In this document: positions 1 through 7,940 of the stretch, piece after piece
Layout of the letters: the number at the start of each line of letters is the position of its first letter
How positions within the stretch are numbered: the stretch's first letter is position 1
From: DAOUMU01 sp034409055
GTDB lineage: Bacteria > Chloroflexota > Anaerolineae > 4572-78 > J111
Assembly (NCBI GenBank): GCA_034409055.1
Contig: DAOUMU010000246.1
Coordinates: forward strand, 1-38,859
Reading direction: 5' to 3'
DNA length: 38,859 bases
Notes under the pieces: model-generated
Database searches by the model: none
What the model saw: the letters and a program-made list of their open reading frames with translations, nothing else
What the model was told of the DNA's origin: nothing
Position numbers and translations under genes: made by a program

Positions 1-75
1 TTTCTGGTACTAACGGATTCTGTGGCTTTTGGCTTTTAACAGTTTGAGCTACTGAAAATGGGTTGAAATCGGGTC

Positions 76-173
76 ATGGAACGCTGATTTCGCTGATTTC
101 TCGCTGATAAACGCAGATAAATCCAAAAATTCAGCGTAAATCTGCGGTTCAATCTGCGGTATCTGCGTTCCAT
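76..173. repeat. Palindromic element of iterated ACGCAGAT/CGCTGATTT words
   Basis: Within the first 302 bases, which hold no convincing gene, 76-173 forms a large imperfect palindrome. Its outer arms start ATGGAACGC and end GCGTTCCAT. Each arm repeats a word of about 9-11 bases (CGCTGATTT, CGCTGATAAA, CGCAGATAAAT). It lies downstream of the minus-strand NB-ARC gene and could fold as a transcript-end hairpin. A 62-residue minus-strand reading frame across it is just translated repeat. Nothing else was recognised in 174-302. Confidence 0.8.
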
Positions 174-302
174 TTGGTGTTCGCACGCAAAGCTACAAAA
201 AACGTTAGCATTAGGAATTTTCAATTATGCGGTTTGATCTCCCGCGTATAAAGGTAATGCTAGACATTTGTTCCCTGGTTGCATATAGTTTACGCCAGAA
301 AA

Positions 303-3300
303 TTAACCAATGAACCGCAAAAAATAAATTCCCGCACTTCCTCTAACTACAACCTGTTTTCCGGTCGGTGACCAAGCACAGTGATGAAGTGCCCCATCCA
401 GTGCCAATATAGTTAGGCATTTTCCAGTTTGGGCTTGCCATACCTTGAGAATACGATCTAAAGATGCAGAGACAATCTTCTGACCATCGGGACTGTACGA
501 GCAGCAAGAAACTACGTCCGTGTGTCCGGTCAGGGTAATGAGTTCTTTTCCAGTGAGAGCATCCCATACTTTGAGGGTATGGTCTCTGGAAGCAGAGACA
601 ATTTTCTGACCATCGGGACTGTACGAGCAGCAAGAAACTACGTCCGTGTGTCCGGCCAGGGTAATGAGTTCTTTTCCAGTGAGAGCATCCCATACTTTGA
701 GGGTATGGTCATAGGAAGAGGAAACAATCTGTCGTCTATTAGGACTATACGCACAGCCAGTTACCCACTTTGTGTGTCCAGTGAGAGTGAGTAATTTTTG
801 TCCGGTTTGAGAACTCCACACTTTCAGAGTGAATCCACTAGAGTCGGAGACAATCTGTTCCCCATCAGGACTATACGCACAGGTCAGACCATTTCCTCTA
901 TCTGCACATAGTTGACTCAGTGAGAAGTGTTTCTGTCCAAGCTGGATGTCCCACACTCTAAGGGTATGATCAAAGGAAGCGGAGACAATCTGTTGCCCAT
1001 CAGGACTGTACGCACAACCATTCACACCATTCGTATGTCCAACCAGTGTGAATAGTTCCTGTCCAGTATAAGCATCCCATATCTTAAGGGTGCCGTCTAA
1101 CGATGCAGTAGCAATCTGTTGCCCATCAGGACTATATGCACAATCCCATACCCTTTCTGTATGCTCAGTAAGATTTAAGAGAATTTGTCCGTTGCGTGCA
1201 TCCCACACCTTGATACTTTCGTCATCAGAAGCCGAAACAATCCGTTTTCCATCAGGGCTATAAGCGCAGCCATTCACCCGCTTTGTGTGTCCGATCAAAG
1301 TAAGTAATTCTTGTCCGGTATGAGCATCCCACACTTTGAGAGTTCTGTTATCAAAAGTAGAAACAATCCGCTCTCCATCAGGGCTATAGGTGCAACCATT
1401 TCCCCAATCTGTATGTTCTTTTTTCAAGGCAAAAAGCATCTGCCCAGTCTGGGCGTTCCATACTCTGATAGTGTCGTCATCTGAAGTGGAAACGATTTGT
1501 TGTCCATCTGGACTGTAGGCACAACTAGTCACTTTATCTGTATGTCCGAGTAAGGAAAAGAGTTCTTGTCCACTTTGAGAATCCCATACTTTGAGTGTGT
1601 GATCTATAGAAGCCGAAACAATCCGTTTTCCATCAGGGCTATAAGCGCAGCCATTCACCCTATCTGTGTGTCCAATCAAAGTAAGTAATTCTTGTCCGGT
1701 GTGAGCATTCCACACTTTGAGAGTTTTATCCCAAGAAGCAGATACTACTCGTTGTCCATCAGGGCTGTAGGCACAGTTATTTACGACTTCCATATGTCCT
1801 ACAAATGTACGCAGAAGAGCCGGGTGGGGTAGATCAGGTAAAGGATGGTCAGGAGTAAGATAGGAAGGGGTTAAAATCTTCATCAAGTGTTGAGCCAGAG
1901 TTGTTAATATATCTAGATGATATAGGCGACTATAAAGCGTAGCTGCTAGATCTTGTAAAGGGGCACTGGAGGTTGAAGACAATTTACATCTTTCCAAAAG
2001 GTGACTGGACTGAGTAAAACTTCGACGCAGGAGATGAAGTTGGAAGTCATTGGGATGGTGTTGCTCAGCTATTAAGATATCTAATTCGGCAGCATAGGCA
2101 GTAAGATGGTAAGTTTTGGTGAGTAAATAACGAAGGTTTTTAACGGTATCTACCAATTCATTACCCAACTGGGCTGAAATCAGGTGGTAGGGCAAATACT
2201 CCCAAAGGTAGGGTTCAGAAGGAGACAGATCGGCCCAACTAAGTACAGAGTTTGGAGTTTTGAGTTCAGAATTAGAGAATTGAGGACGAAATGCGTCGAG
2301 AAGTTGGATGTGTAGGGTAGATAGATGAAATTTTTGTTGCTCGACCAAGTAAGACCGAATGACATCATGCAGGTGGATGGTTTTATTGACAGGATCGTAG
2401 CCAGTGAAGAGAGATAGACGTTGCATAGCACGTAACGCATCCTCGGTGTCCAACTCATCCAAGTTAGCTGTCTGTCCCCACAATTTCTTTATGGTGACAA
2501 AGGGGATATCCGTATCTTCGGGAAAGACAGCCAACTCCAGGAAACGATCCCGCCATTTATCCAATCGCTCTAGGCTCAAGCCCAAACTGATACTGATGGC
2601 TTGGTCACGCTTTCCTTCGTCGGTGCGATCCAGGTAGGTAAAGCCTCGCCGCTCTAGTCGCTGGCGTAAGCTAGTAATAGCTTGTTCCAATGGTTGTTGA
2701 TCTAGCTCAACTAACTCACGTAGATAGGCTCCGGCCAGTTTTAATAACAGCGGCCATTCACCCAGATATTGGGCTAGGTCTCGAATGGGTTGCAAGTCAA
2801 CCGGAGGCGCGTCAAGCCATTTAGTCAACAAGTTCGTTGCTTCACTTCTGGTCATCTCATTGACGGTCACTGGTTGAGCTTTAAGGTGGGTAGCAACATC
2901 CTGGCGACGGGTGGTAATAAGGATAGCACAGAGGCCACTACTTGGTAAAAACGGTCTGGCATCGGTATCATTCCATACATCATCCAGCACTAGCAACACC
3001 AGTCGATCAGCCACCAACTCCCGTAGACGAGCAGTAGCCAGATTGATGTCAGTGATGTTGCTCTCTTCCCGGCTCAACAGGTTGATTTGCTTGATCAGCA
3101 ATCCCATCAAATCGGGTGTTTGGCCCAGTTCAATCCACAGGATACCATCGGGGAAGGTGGCTTGCACTTGGGGATGGTGGCAAATAGCCTGGGCCAGGAT
3201 AGTTTTGCCAAAGCCGCCGCCGCCTTGTAGGGCGGTAGTGATGGCTACGGTTTTTTTGGCAGTGATTTCGTTTAATAAGTGGTTTATCAGTTGGATGAAT

Positions 3301-3974
3301 TCTGTGGGGCGCTCGACAAAATGATCGGGGAGTGGGGGGGCGGTGTTGATGAAAGATCGCTGAACAGATGATGGAATGGGGAGCATAGGCCAAACCTCGC
3401 CCAGCACTTCAGTGGGAGTGGCAAAGGCAGTTTCACCCAACCGCCCATAATCATCTGGATGGGTGATAGCTGTCACCATCCCCACCACCTGCTGCGTGGC
3501 CGTATCCCAAACCGGCGTGCCACTGAAGCCGGCGGTGACTTCCTGGCTTTGCAGTTGCAACACCCGTACCCCGCCGAGAGTGGTCTGGCGTAATATGCGA
3601 CCGGTACCCCACAGTCCTTCATCGGAGTTGGCCTCGGGAAAGCCAAAGGTCTCAAAGGGGTGATTAGCCGTATCGACAGCAGGGCCAAGCGAGAGCGGCC
3701 TCACCCCCTCCGGCAATGCTTCCTCGAGTCGTAGAATGGCGACATCCTCAGCCTCGGACTCACGCCAGCCATCCGGCTCGATAGTGGCGTTAGCTTCATC
3801 GCCGGTGTGGTGGAAAACCAAGCGCACGGTGTCACCCGGCCCAGCTCCGGCGCTCGCGACAACGTGGGCGCAGGTGGCGATGAGGCCATCGTCGGTGAGG
3901 ACGAAGCCGGTGCCGGTGGTGTTACCAAATTGGTCAAGGATGCGGACAATGCCTGTAGTTAAGTCAATGGTCAT
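303..3974 (-). CDS. Trypsin-like protease / NB-ARC ATPase / WD40-repeat protein
   Basis: The 1223-residue protein has three parts. Residues 1-200 are a trypsin-like serine protease with an intact triad: His37 in TCAHVV, Asp77 in EDVAILRL and Ser151 in AGFSGTPVW. Residues 220-560 are an NB-ARC (STAND) ATPase with P-loop GGGGFGKT (251-258), Walker B LVLLVLDDVW (325-334), the ITTRR sensor near 353-357 and a winged-helix region ending in HDVIRSYL. From about residue 720, eleven clear WD40 blades and one degenerate terminal blade follow. No signal peptide is seen, so it is probably cytoplasmic. The ATG is preceded by GGAG at good spacing. By family analogy the propeller would sense a ligand, NB-ARC would oligomerise and the protease would be the effector; the ligand is unknown. 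The region around residues 566-580 is encoded by an iterated heptamer. Upstream lies a decayed Trypco1-like partner. Domain calls are firm; a role in defence or cell death is inferred. Confidence 0.93.
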   Translation of the reverse strand: MTIDLTTGIVRILDQFGNTTGTGFVLTDDGLIATCAHVVASAGAGPGDTVRLVFHHTGDEANATIEPDGWRESEAEDVAILRLEEALPEGVRPLSLGPAVDTANHPFETFGFPEANSDEGLWGTGRILRQTTLGGVRVLQLQSQEVTAGFSGTPVWDTATQQVVGMVTAITHPDDYGRLGETAFATPTEVLGEVWPMLPIPSSVQRSFINTAPPLPDHFVERPTEFIQLINHLLNEITAKKTVAITTALQGGGGFGKTILAQAICHHPQVQATFPDGILWIELGQTPDLMGLLIKQINLLSREESNITDINLATARLRELVADRLVLLVLDDVWNDTDARPFLPSSGLCAILITTRRQDVATHLKAQPVTVNEMTRSEATNLLTKWLDAPPVDLQPIRDLAQYLGEWPLLLKLAGAYLRELVELDQQPLEQAITSLRQRLERRGFTYLDRTDEGKRDQAISISLGLSLERLDKWRDRFLELAVFPEDTDIPFVTIKKLWGQTANLDELDTEDALRAMQRLSLFTGYDPVNKTIHLHDVIRSYLVEQQKFHLSTLHIQLLDAFRPQFSNSELKTPNSVLSWADLSPSEPYLWEYLPYHLISAQLGNELVDTVKNLRYLLTKTYHLTAYAAELDILIAEQHHPNDFQLHLLRRSFTQSSHLLERCKLSSTSSAPLQDLAATLYSRLYHLDILTTLAQHLMKILTPSYLTPDHPLPDLPHPALLRTFVGHMEVVNNCAYSPDGQRVVSASWDKTLKVWNAHTGQELLTLIGHTDRVNGCAYSPDGKRIVSASIDHTLKVWDSQSGQELFSLLGHTDKVTSCAYSPDGQQIVSTSDDDTIRVWNAQTGQMLFALKKEHTDWGNGCTYSPDGERIVSTFDNRTLKVWDAHTGQELLTLIGHTKRVNGCAYSPDGKRIVSASDDESIKVWDARNGQILLNLTEHTERVWDCAYSPDGQQIATASLDGTLKIWDAYTGQELFTLVGHTNGVNGCAYSPDGQQIVSASFDHTLRVWDIQLGQKHFSLSQLCADRGNGLTCAYSPDGEQIVSDSSGFTLKVWSSQTGQKLLTLTGHTKWVTGCAYSPNRRQIVSSSYDHTLKVWDALTGKELITLAGHTDVVSCCSYSPDGQKIVSASRDHTLKVWDALTGKELITLTGHTDVVSCCSYSPDGQKIVSASLDRILKVWQAQTGKCLTILALDGALHHCAWSPTGKQVVVRGSAGIYFLRFIG
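470..711 (-). repeat. 126-bp direct repeat encoding two near-identical WD40 blades
   Basis: About 115 bases starting near 470 recur 126 bases later, starting near 596, with only a couple of mismatches. The period is exactly 42 codons, one WD40 blade. The other blades of the gene are clearly more diverged, so this points to a recent in-frame blade duplication or gene conversion. Confidence 0.9.
2248..2282. repeat. In-frame iterated heptamer inside the NB-ARC gene
   Basis: Five consecutive 7-base words (GAGTTTG, GAGTTTT, GAGTTCA, GAATTAG, AGAATTG) lie inside the coding sequence between the NB-ARC and WD40 parts. They encode the segment FSNSELKTPNS on the minus strand. The word structure matches the intergenic heptamer elements of this window. 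Confidence 0.7.
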
Positions 3975-4060
3975 TGATTAGCTCCGCACGATTATAGATT
4001 CTCTTCTTCTCAGTATTACTGCGATCCTTTTTCTTCGGCTTCACCTTTCTTACTTAGGGC

Positions 4061-4130
4061 TTGTCCAGAAATAACTTCGGCATTTTTACGGGAAAAACGC
4101 GGAGAAAAACACGAAGTTATTTTCGGACAA
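4061..4130. repeat. Inverted-repeat element abutting the Trypco1 relic
   Basis: Two 19-base arms (4061-4079 TTGTCCAGAAATAACTTCG and 4112-4130) are complementary with two mismatches around a 32-base loop. The right arm touches the 3' end of the Trypco1-like relic. It could be a small mobile palindrome whose insertion helped to break that gene, or a hairpin in the leader of the trypsin/NB-ARC gene. Confidence 0.7.
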
Positions 4131-4132
4131 CT

Positions 4133-4261
4133 CCTACTCCACTTCAACGTCACCGTATAGTTCGCCTCCGCCCCAACCTAGCCGATGGTGAAGTTGCCCG
4201 CCTGACCGGTGGCCTTGAGGCCAAAGGTGATGGTCACCTCGTCGGCCCACATCTCCTCCAG
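4133..4261 (-). pseudogene. Relic of a Trypco1-like (CU044_2847 family) gene
   Basis: Reading the minus strand from 4261 gives LEEMWADEVTITFGLKATG, then QAGNFTIG, a TAG stop at 4178-4180, then VGAEANYTVTLKW. This matches the C-terminal half of the trypsin-co-occurring domain 1 family, whose members run as EVxVxFGLKxxxEAG then VEANFxVTLxW. A TAA lies directly before the first codon, so the N-terminal half is missing, and the in-frame TAG probably replaced a sense codon after Gly. The fragment sits directly upstream of the trypsin/NB-ARC/WD40 gene in the same direction, where such partners normally lie. The match is by eye from family memory. The broken reading frame is seen directly. Confidence 0.72.
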
Positions 4262-4338
4262 TTATTGGCGTAACCCAAAAACGAAATTCGTCGTTGGTCG
4301 TCTGCCCTGTGGGTTCGTCCCTGGTCGTTGGTCACATT

Positions 4339-6132
4339 TTATGCGTACCCCTCCGCCATCAACTCGTGAGAAGGCTTGTTCCGACGGTTCAAGTCACCCA
4401 ACTTATCCTCGGTGGCCAGGACGATGATCTCGTCGCCCACCTGCAGGCGGGTTTCCAGCTCTGGGGGGATATTCACCTGATCGCCCCGGGCGTGCAGGAG
4501 CACTGTCAAACCTTCTTCCTCCTGCAACGCCGAGATGTGCAGCCCATACAGCGCCGACAGGGTCACCTCTAAGCGTACAATCACCTGGGGAATCTCTTTA
4601 ATATCGACCAGGCGGACGTTCATGCGGTTCAGAGCAGCGGAGACAAAGTCGGGACTGGCCAGGGCCGAGGTGCTGTAGGCCGCATTTAGGCCAAAGGTCT
4701 GGCGCAACTGCTCGTTCAACTCGTCGTCAAAGATGCGCATGACCACCCGGATATTGGGATTGAGCTGGCGGGCGCGGAGGGCAACTTGCAAGTTGGTCAT
4801 GTCATCTTCGGTGCAGGACACAATGGTCGTAGCCTGCTTCACCCCTGCTTCAATCAAAAAAGAACTCCAGCGTAAATCGCCAAACTTGACCGGGATACCC
4901 AGTTCGTTCAGCCGGGAGGATAATCGGCTGGCTTCAAAGCCCAGGGTAACCACCTGGCAACCGAGACCGCGCAAGTTGGTCGCTATCCGGTAGCCGGTGT
5001 GTCCCAACCCACAGACCAGGATCGGTTCCTTGCGCCGTGGGGCCAGGCCAGGACCCTGCTTAAGTCCGTATTCGATTAACTCAATCATCTGCTCGACGGT
5101 GGTAAACACAAACAGGTTATCACCCTCTGCCAGGCGGGTATCTGGAAGCGGCTCAACGGTTAGCTCTGGTCCACGATTGTGGCAGACCACGGTCACGTCT
5201 TGCTCCTCGGCTACTTCGCCGATGGTGCGACCCAGCATGGGCGAGGTTGGGTCAAGCGGCACCTGGGCCAAAACGTAATTCTGGTCGGCCAATTCAAACG
5301 TCTCCACAATCTTGCCCCCGATGGCGGCGTAGGTAAAACTCAGGGCCGCCACCGCCGAGCGGCTGATAATGGCATCTACCTTGAAGTTGGCCTTGATCTC
5401 TTCCTCCAACTCATCCTCAAACAAGCGTAAGATGACCCGCGCCCGACCATTCAGCTTGCGAACGCGTACCACCGTCTCCAGATTAACCCAGTCCTGATTC
5501 GTACAGACCACCACCACCCTCGCCCGCTCGACCCCGGCCTTCTTTAAAACTTCTTCATGTTCGGTGTCTCCCAGGATGACCGGCATGCCGGCCGCCAGTA
5601 ACTCCTCCACCAGGCCAGATTGGATATCGTTAATGCCCACCAGTGGTTGGCCATAATCCATCATCAGGGTTTTGGCCACCCGGTAACCAATGCGGCCCAG
5701 GCCACAAATAAGGATATGATTATCAACCGTAGATTGGATCAGCGCCTCCTGCCACTCCTGGCCTCGTTCTCCCCGGATCAAGAAGATGCGGATGACGTTG
5801 ATCACCTTGATGCCAAAGAAGGTAAAGAGCGGTAAGCCTACCATAGGCACGATGATCGGGAAGAAGTCTAGCCGCTCATCGGTGGGCATGTCGGCAAAGG
5901 TCAATTGAAAAAAAGTCATGTTGATGATGGCAAACAAGGCCTTAATCGGGCTGAGACGCTCACCCTGCCATTGCAGGTGAGCCATCCAGAACAGATAGGT
6001 GGTGATGAACAGACCCACCAACAGGATAGCCGTCACTCGCCAGGGAAACAGGTAGGCAAAAACCCGTATATCTCGTTGCAGTTCAACCAGCCAGCGGGGT
6101 TTGCTGGGGCGTTTTCGTTTGAAGACACTCAT
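4339..6132 (-). CDS. K+ channel-like membrane protein with two RCK (TrkA-N/TrkA-C) modules
   Basis: The 597-residue protein has an N-terminal membrane part: hydrophobic segments at about 33-53 and 90-115 flank a pore-loop-like stretch at 65-83. Two tandem RCK units follow. The first has the Rossmann motif GLGRIGY (144-150) and a TrkA-C domain to about 355; the second has GLGHTGY from about 375 and a TrkA-C domain to the end. This order is typical of prokaryotic ligand-gated K+ channels or Castor/Pollux-like channels, where RCK domains bind nucleotides or ions and gate the pore. The pore loop reads TFFQLTFADMP and lacks a TVGYGD filter, so K+ selectivity is not assured. The ATG lies in the short gap facing ridA, so the two promoters probably overlap. 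RCK assignment is strong, transport specificity is open. Confidence 0.88.
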   Translation of the reverse strand: MSVFKRKRPSKPRWLVELQRDIRVFAYLFPWRVTAILLVGLFITTYLFWMAHLQWQGERLSPIKALFAIINMTFFQLTFADMPTDERLDFFPIIVPMVGLPLFTFFGIKVINVIRIFLIRGERGQEWQEALIQSTVDNHILICGLGRIGYRVAKTLMMDYGQPLVGINDIQSGLVEELLAAGMPVILGDTEHEEVLKKAGVERARVVVVCTNQDWVNLETVVRVRKLNGRARVILRLFEDELEEEIKANFKVDAIISRSAVAALSFTYAAIGGKIVETFELADQNYVLAQVPLDPTSPMLGRTIGEVAEEQDVTVVCHNRGPELTVEPLPDTRLAEGDNLFVFTTVEQMIELIEYGLKQGPGLAPRRKEPILVCGLGHTGYRIATNLRGLGCQVVTLGFEASRLSSRLNELGIPVKFGDLRWSSFLIEAGVKQATTIVSCTEDDMTNLQVALRARQLNPNIRVVMRIFDDELNEQLRQTFGLNAAYSTSALASPDFVSAALNRMNVRLVDIKEIPQVIVRLEVTLSALYGLHISALQEEEGLTVLLHARGDQVNIPPELETRLQVGDEIIVLATEDKLGDLNRRNKPSHELMAEGYA

Positions 6133-6180
6133 GTTTATAATATTAACCTAAAAAACAGGCAAAATCAAGGAGGAAAAATC

Positions 6181-6582
6181 ATGGCAAAACTGACCAGAAA
6201 AAACATTGCCAGCGGCGCGCCGTGGGAGTCAATCGTGGGCTACTCGCGGGCGGTACGCGTGGGGAACACCATATACGTGGCCGGGACTACGGCCACCGAT
6301 ACCAACGGTCAGATTGTCGGTCAGGGTGACCCTTATGCCCAAACGGTGCAGGCGCTCAAGAACATCGAGGCCGCCCTGCACCAGGCCGGGGCCGGTTTGA
6401 AGGATGTCGTTCGGACCCGGCTTTACGTGGTCAATATCGACCAGTGGCAAGCCATTGGCCGGGCCCATGGCCAATTCTTCCGGGACATCCGGCCGGTAAC
6501 CACGATGGTCGAGGTGAGCCGGTTGATCTCACCGGAGATGTTGGTAGAGGTTGAGGCTGAGGCAATTTTGCCCGGGGAATGA
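6181..6582 (+). CDS. RidA/YjgF/UK114 family protein (arginine-less subgroup)
   Basis: The 133-residue protein starts at an ATG behind a strong AAGGAGG ribosome-binding site; the open frame continues upstream, but no comparable start exists there. It has the full RidA/YjgF fold signature: NIASGAPWE, VGNTIYVAGTTA, the TRLYVVNIDQW core and the terminal MVEVSRLISPEMLVEVEAEA. Canonical RidA deaminates reactive enamine/imine intermediates and needs the Arg of PARSCVEVARL. Here that position reads PVTTMVEVSRL, with Thr for Arg, so imine hydrolysis is doubtful. The N-terminal pattern matches a subgroup of YjgF-like proteins of unknown function. It is divergent from the RCK channel gene and convergent with the ABC importer genes. 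Confidence 0.92.
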   Translation: MAKLTRKNIASGAPWESIVGYSRAVRVGNTIYVAGTTATDTNGQIVGQGDPYAQTVQALKNIEAALHQAGAGLKDVVRTRLYVVNIDQWQAIGRAHGQFFRDIRPVTTMVEVSRLISPEMLVEVEAEAILPGE

Positions 6583-6588
6583 CAGGTT

Positions 6589-6695
6589 AATGCTCCCAAA
6601 ACTGTATCGTCCGCATGTTACGTGTTGCGTGTTGCGTGAGGGTTTTCGGCCTTTAACACGCAGCACGCAACACACAGCACGATTTTGGGAGCATT
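6589..6695. repeat. Iterated-heptamer palindrome between convergent genes
   Basis: Outer arms AATGCTCCCAAAA (6589-6601) and its complement (6683-6695) enclose two runs of 7-base words. These are TTACGTG-TTGCGTG-TTGCGTG at 6618-6638 and TAACACG, CAGCACG, CAACACA, CAGCACG at 6654-6681. The heptamer runs are roughly complementary, so the whole element can fold into one long hairpin. It lies 6 bases after the ridA stop and may end transcripts from both sides. Confidence 0.85.
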
Positions 6696-6731
6696 ACCCG
6701 TACCAGACACAGGTATTTTTCTGGAACTGCC

Positions 6732-7793
6732 TTACTCCTTCACCCACGGGTCCAGCGCGTCACGCAGACCGTCGCCGATGAGATAGATAGAGAGGGTGGT
6801 CAGGAAAATGAACAGACCGGGTGCCAGCACCAGCCAGGGCGCATCGGTGAAGTTGCCCAGCGAACCTTGCATCATGTTGCCCCAACTGGGCAGGGGCGGT
6901 CCAATACCCACCCCCAGGTAGCTCAGCCCGGCTTCGGCAATGATCGCGCCGGCCACTCTGAAGATACCCACGACAATGATAATTGAGGAAACGTTGGGTA
7001 ACATGTGGCGGAACATAATGCCCCAAATTGAAGTACCGATGGCCCGGCTGGCAAAAATGTATTCCCGCTCGCGGATAGAGAAGATTTGACCGCGAATCAG
7101 GCGGGAGACGCCCATCCAACCGAAGGCAGCAATTAAGAAGGATAATCCCTCGGGCGAGCGAAAAGTAGGAAAGGTGCCGGCCAGGATAATCAGCAAGAAA
7201 AGGAGGGGGATACTATCCAGGGTCATAATAACGGCATTGACAACATCGTCAACGAGGGTGGCCGCGTAATAACCGCTAATCAAGCCGGAAACGACGCCCA
7301 GAACCATCGACAGACTGGCCACGTAAGCCCCAATGCGCAGCGAGATGCGCCCCCCATAGATGCCCCGGGTAAAAACGTCTCGTCCGGCCTGGTCGGTACC
7401 CATCCAGTGGCAATTGCCGGGACCGGCGGTCAAGCATTGGCCCAGCCCTGTGGCTGAGTCGGACAGCATCTCCGGCCAGACCGACCAGTCGCACCCGCCC
7501 TCCTGGCAAGTGCGGGTGAACTGTTGGAATTTAGGCCAGGCTTCTTCGGCCCAGGTGGGAGGCTCGTTGCGCATGCGTAGATTGGTATCGGTGGGGTCAA
7601 AACCCAGGATATTATCGCCAATCCAGGGCGCGGCCAGGGTGATGGTAATCATAAATATGCCCAGCAGGATGGCGGCCATCGTAATCTTATCGCGCAGCAG
7701 CTTGATTCTGACTGCACCCCAATAGGTCAGTTCTTTAACTTCGCCGGTCGATCCGGTTGCTTGTTGTGGTAAGGATAATGTGTTTTGAGCCAT
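6732..7793 (-). CDS. Oligopeptide-type ABC transporter permease, OppC/DppC-like
   Basis: This 353-residue inner-membrane permease belongs to the peptide/nickel/opine importer class. An N-terminal OppC-N segment carries the first membrane helix (about residues 38-58) and is followed by a long external loop. The BPD_transp_1 domain starts at GTDQAGRDVFTRGIYG and contains the ATPase-contacting EAA loop (about EREYIFASRAIGTSIWG) and the typical SYLGVGIGPPLPSWG stretch. It is the last gene of a four-gene minus-strand unit after two binding proteins and an OppB-like permease. There is no clear ribosome-binding site before the ATG, because the leader is made of the 73-bp repeat. No ATPase gene (OppD/OppF) is in the window, so ATP hydrolysis must be supplied from elsewhere. 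Substrate is unknown; peptides or oligosaccharides fit the family. Confidence 0.93.
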   Translation of the reverse strand: MAQNTLSLPQQATGSTGEVKELTYWGAVRIKLLRDKITMAAILLGIFMITITLAAPWIGDNILGFDPTDTNLRMRNEPPTWAEEAWPKFQQFTRTCQEGGCDWSVWPEMLSDSATGLGQCLTAGPGNCHWMGTDQAGRDVFTRGIYGGRISLRIGAYVASLSMVLGVVSGLISGYYAATLVDDVVNAVIMTLDSIPLLFLLIILAGTFPTFRSPEGLSFLIAAFGWMGVSRLIRGQIFSIREREYIFASRAIGTSIWGIMFRHMLPNVSSIIIVVGIFRVAGAIIAEAGLSYLGVGIGPPLPSWGNMMQGSLGNFTDAPWLVLAPGLFIFLTTLSIYLIGDGLRDALDPWVKE

Positions 7794-7795
7794 AG

Positions 7796-7940
7796 TTCAG
7801 GTTGCAGGTCGCAGGTCACAGGTAACAATCCTGCTACCTTGCTACTTTGCTACCTTGTAATATCATAATTCAGGTTGCAGGTCACAGGTCACAGGTAACA
7901 ACCCTGCTACCTTGCTACTTTGCTACCTTGTAATATCATA
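7796..7940. repeat. Tandem 73-bp repeat at the oppB/oppC junction
   Basis: Copies at 7796-7867 and 7869-7940 differ at two of 72 bases. Each copy consists of a run of 7-base words (CAGGTTG, CAGGTCG, CAGGTCA, CAGGTAA) and a run of 8-base words (GCTACCTT, GCTACTTT, GCTACCTT) that are roughly complementary. The last 18 bases of the OppB-like gene, including its stop codon, lie in the second copy, and the first copy ends at the OppC-like start. Confidence 0.93.

Noticed and set aside
36..224. 62-residue minus-strand frame at the left edge
   Set aside because: Most of it is translated palindromic repeat (76-173); no ribosome-binding site and no family.
5905..6180. N-terminal extension of the RidA-family protein
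   Set aside because: The frame is open upstream but overlaps the divergent RCK gene, and the strong AAGGAGG site points to the ATG at 6181.
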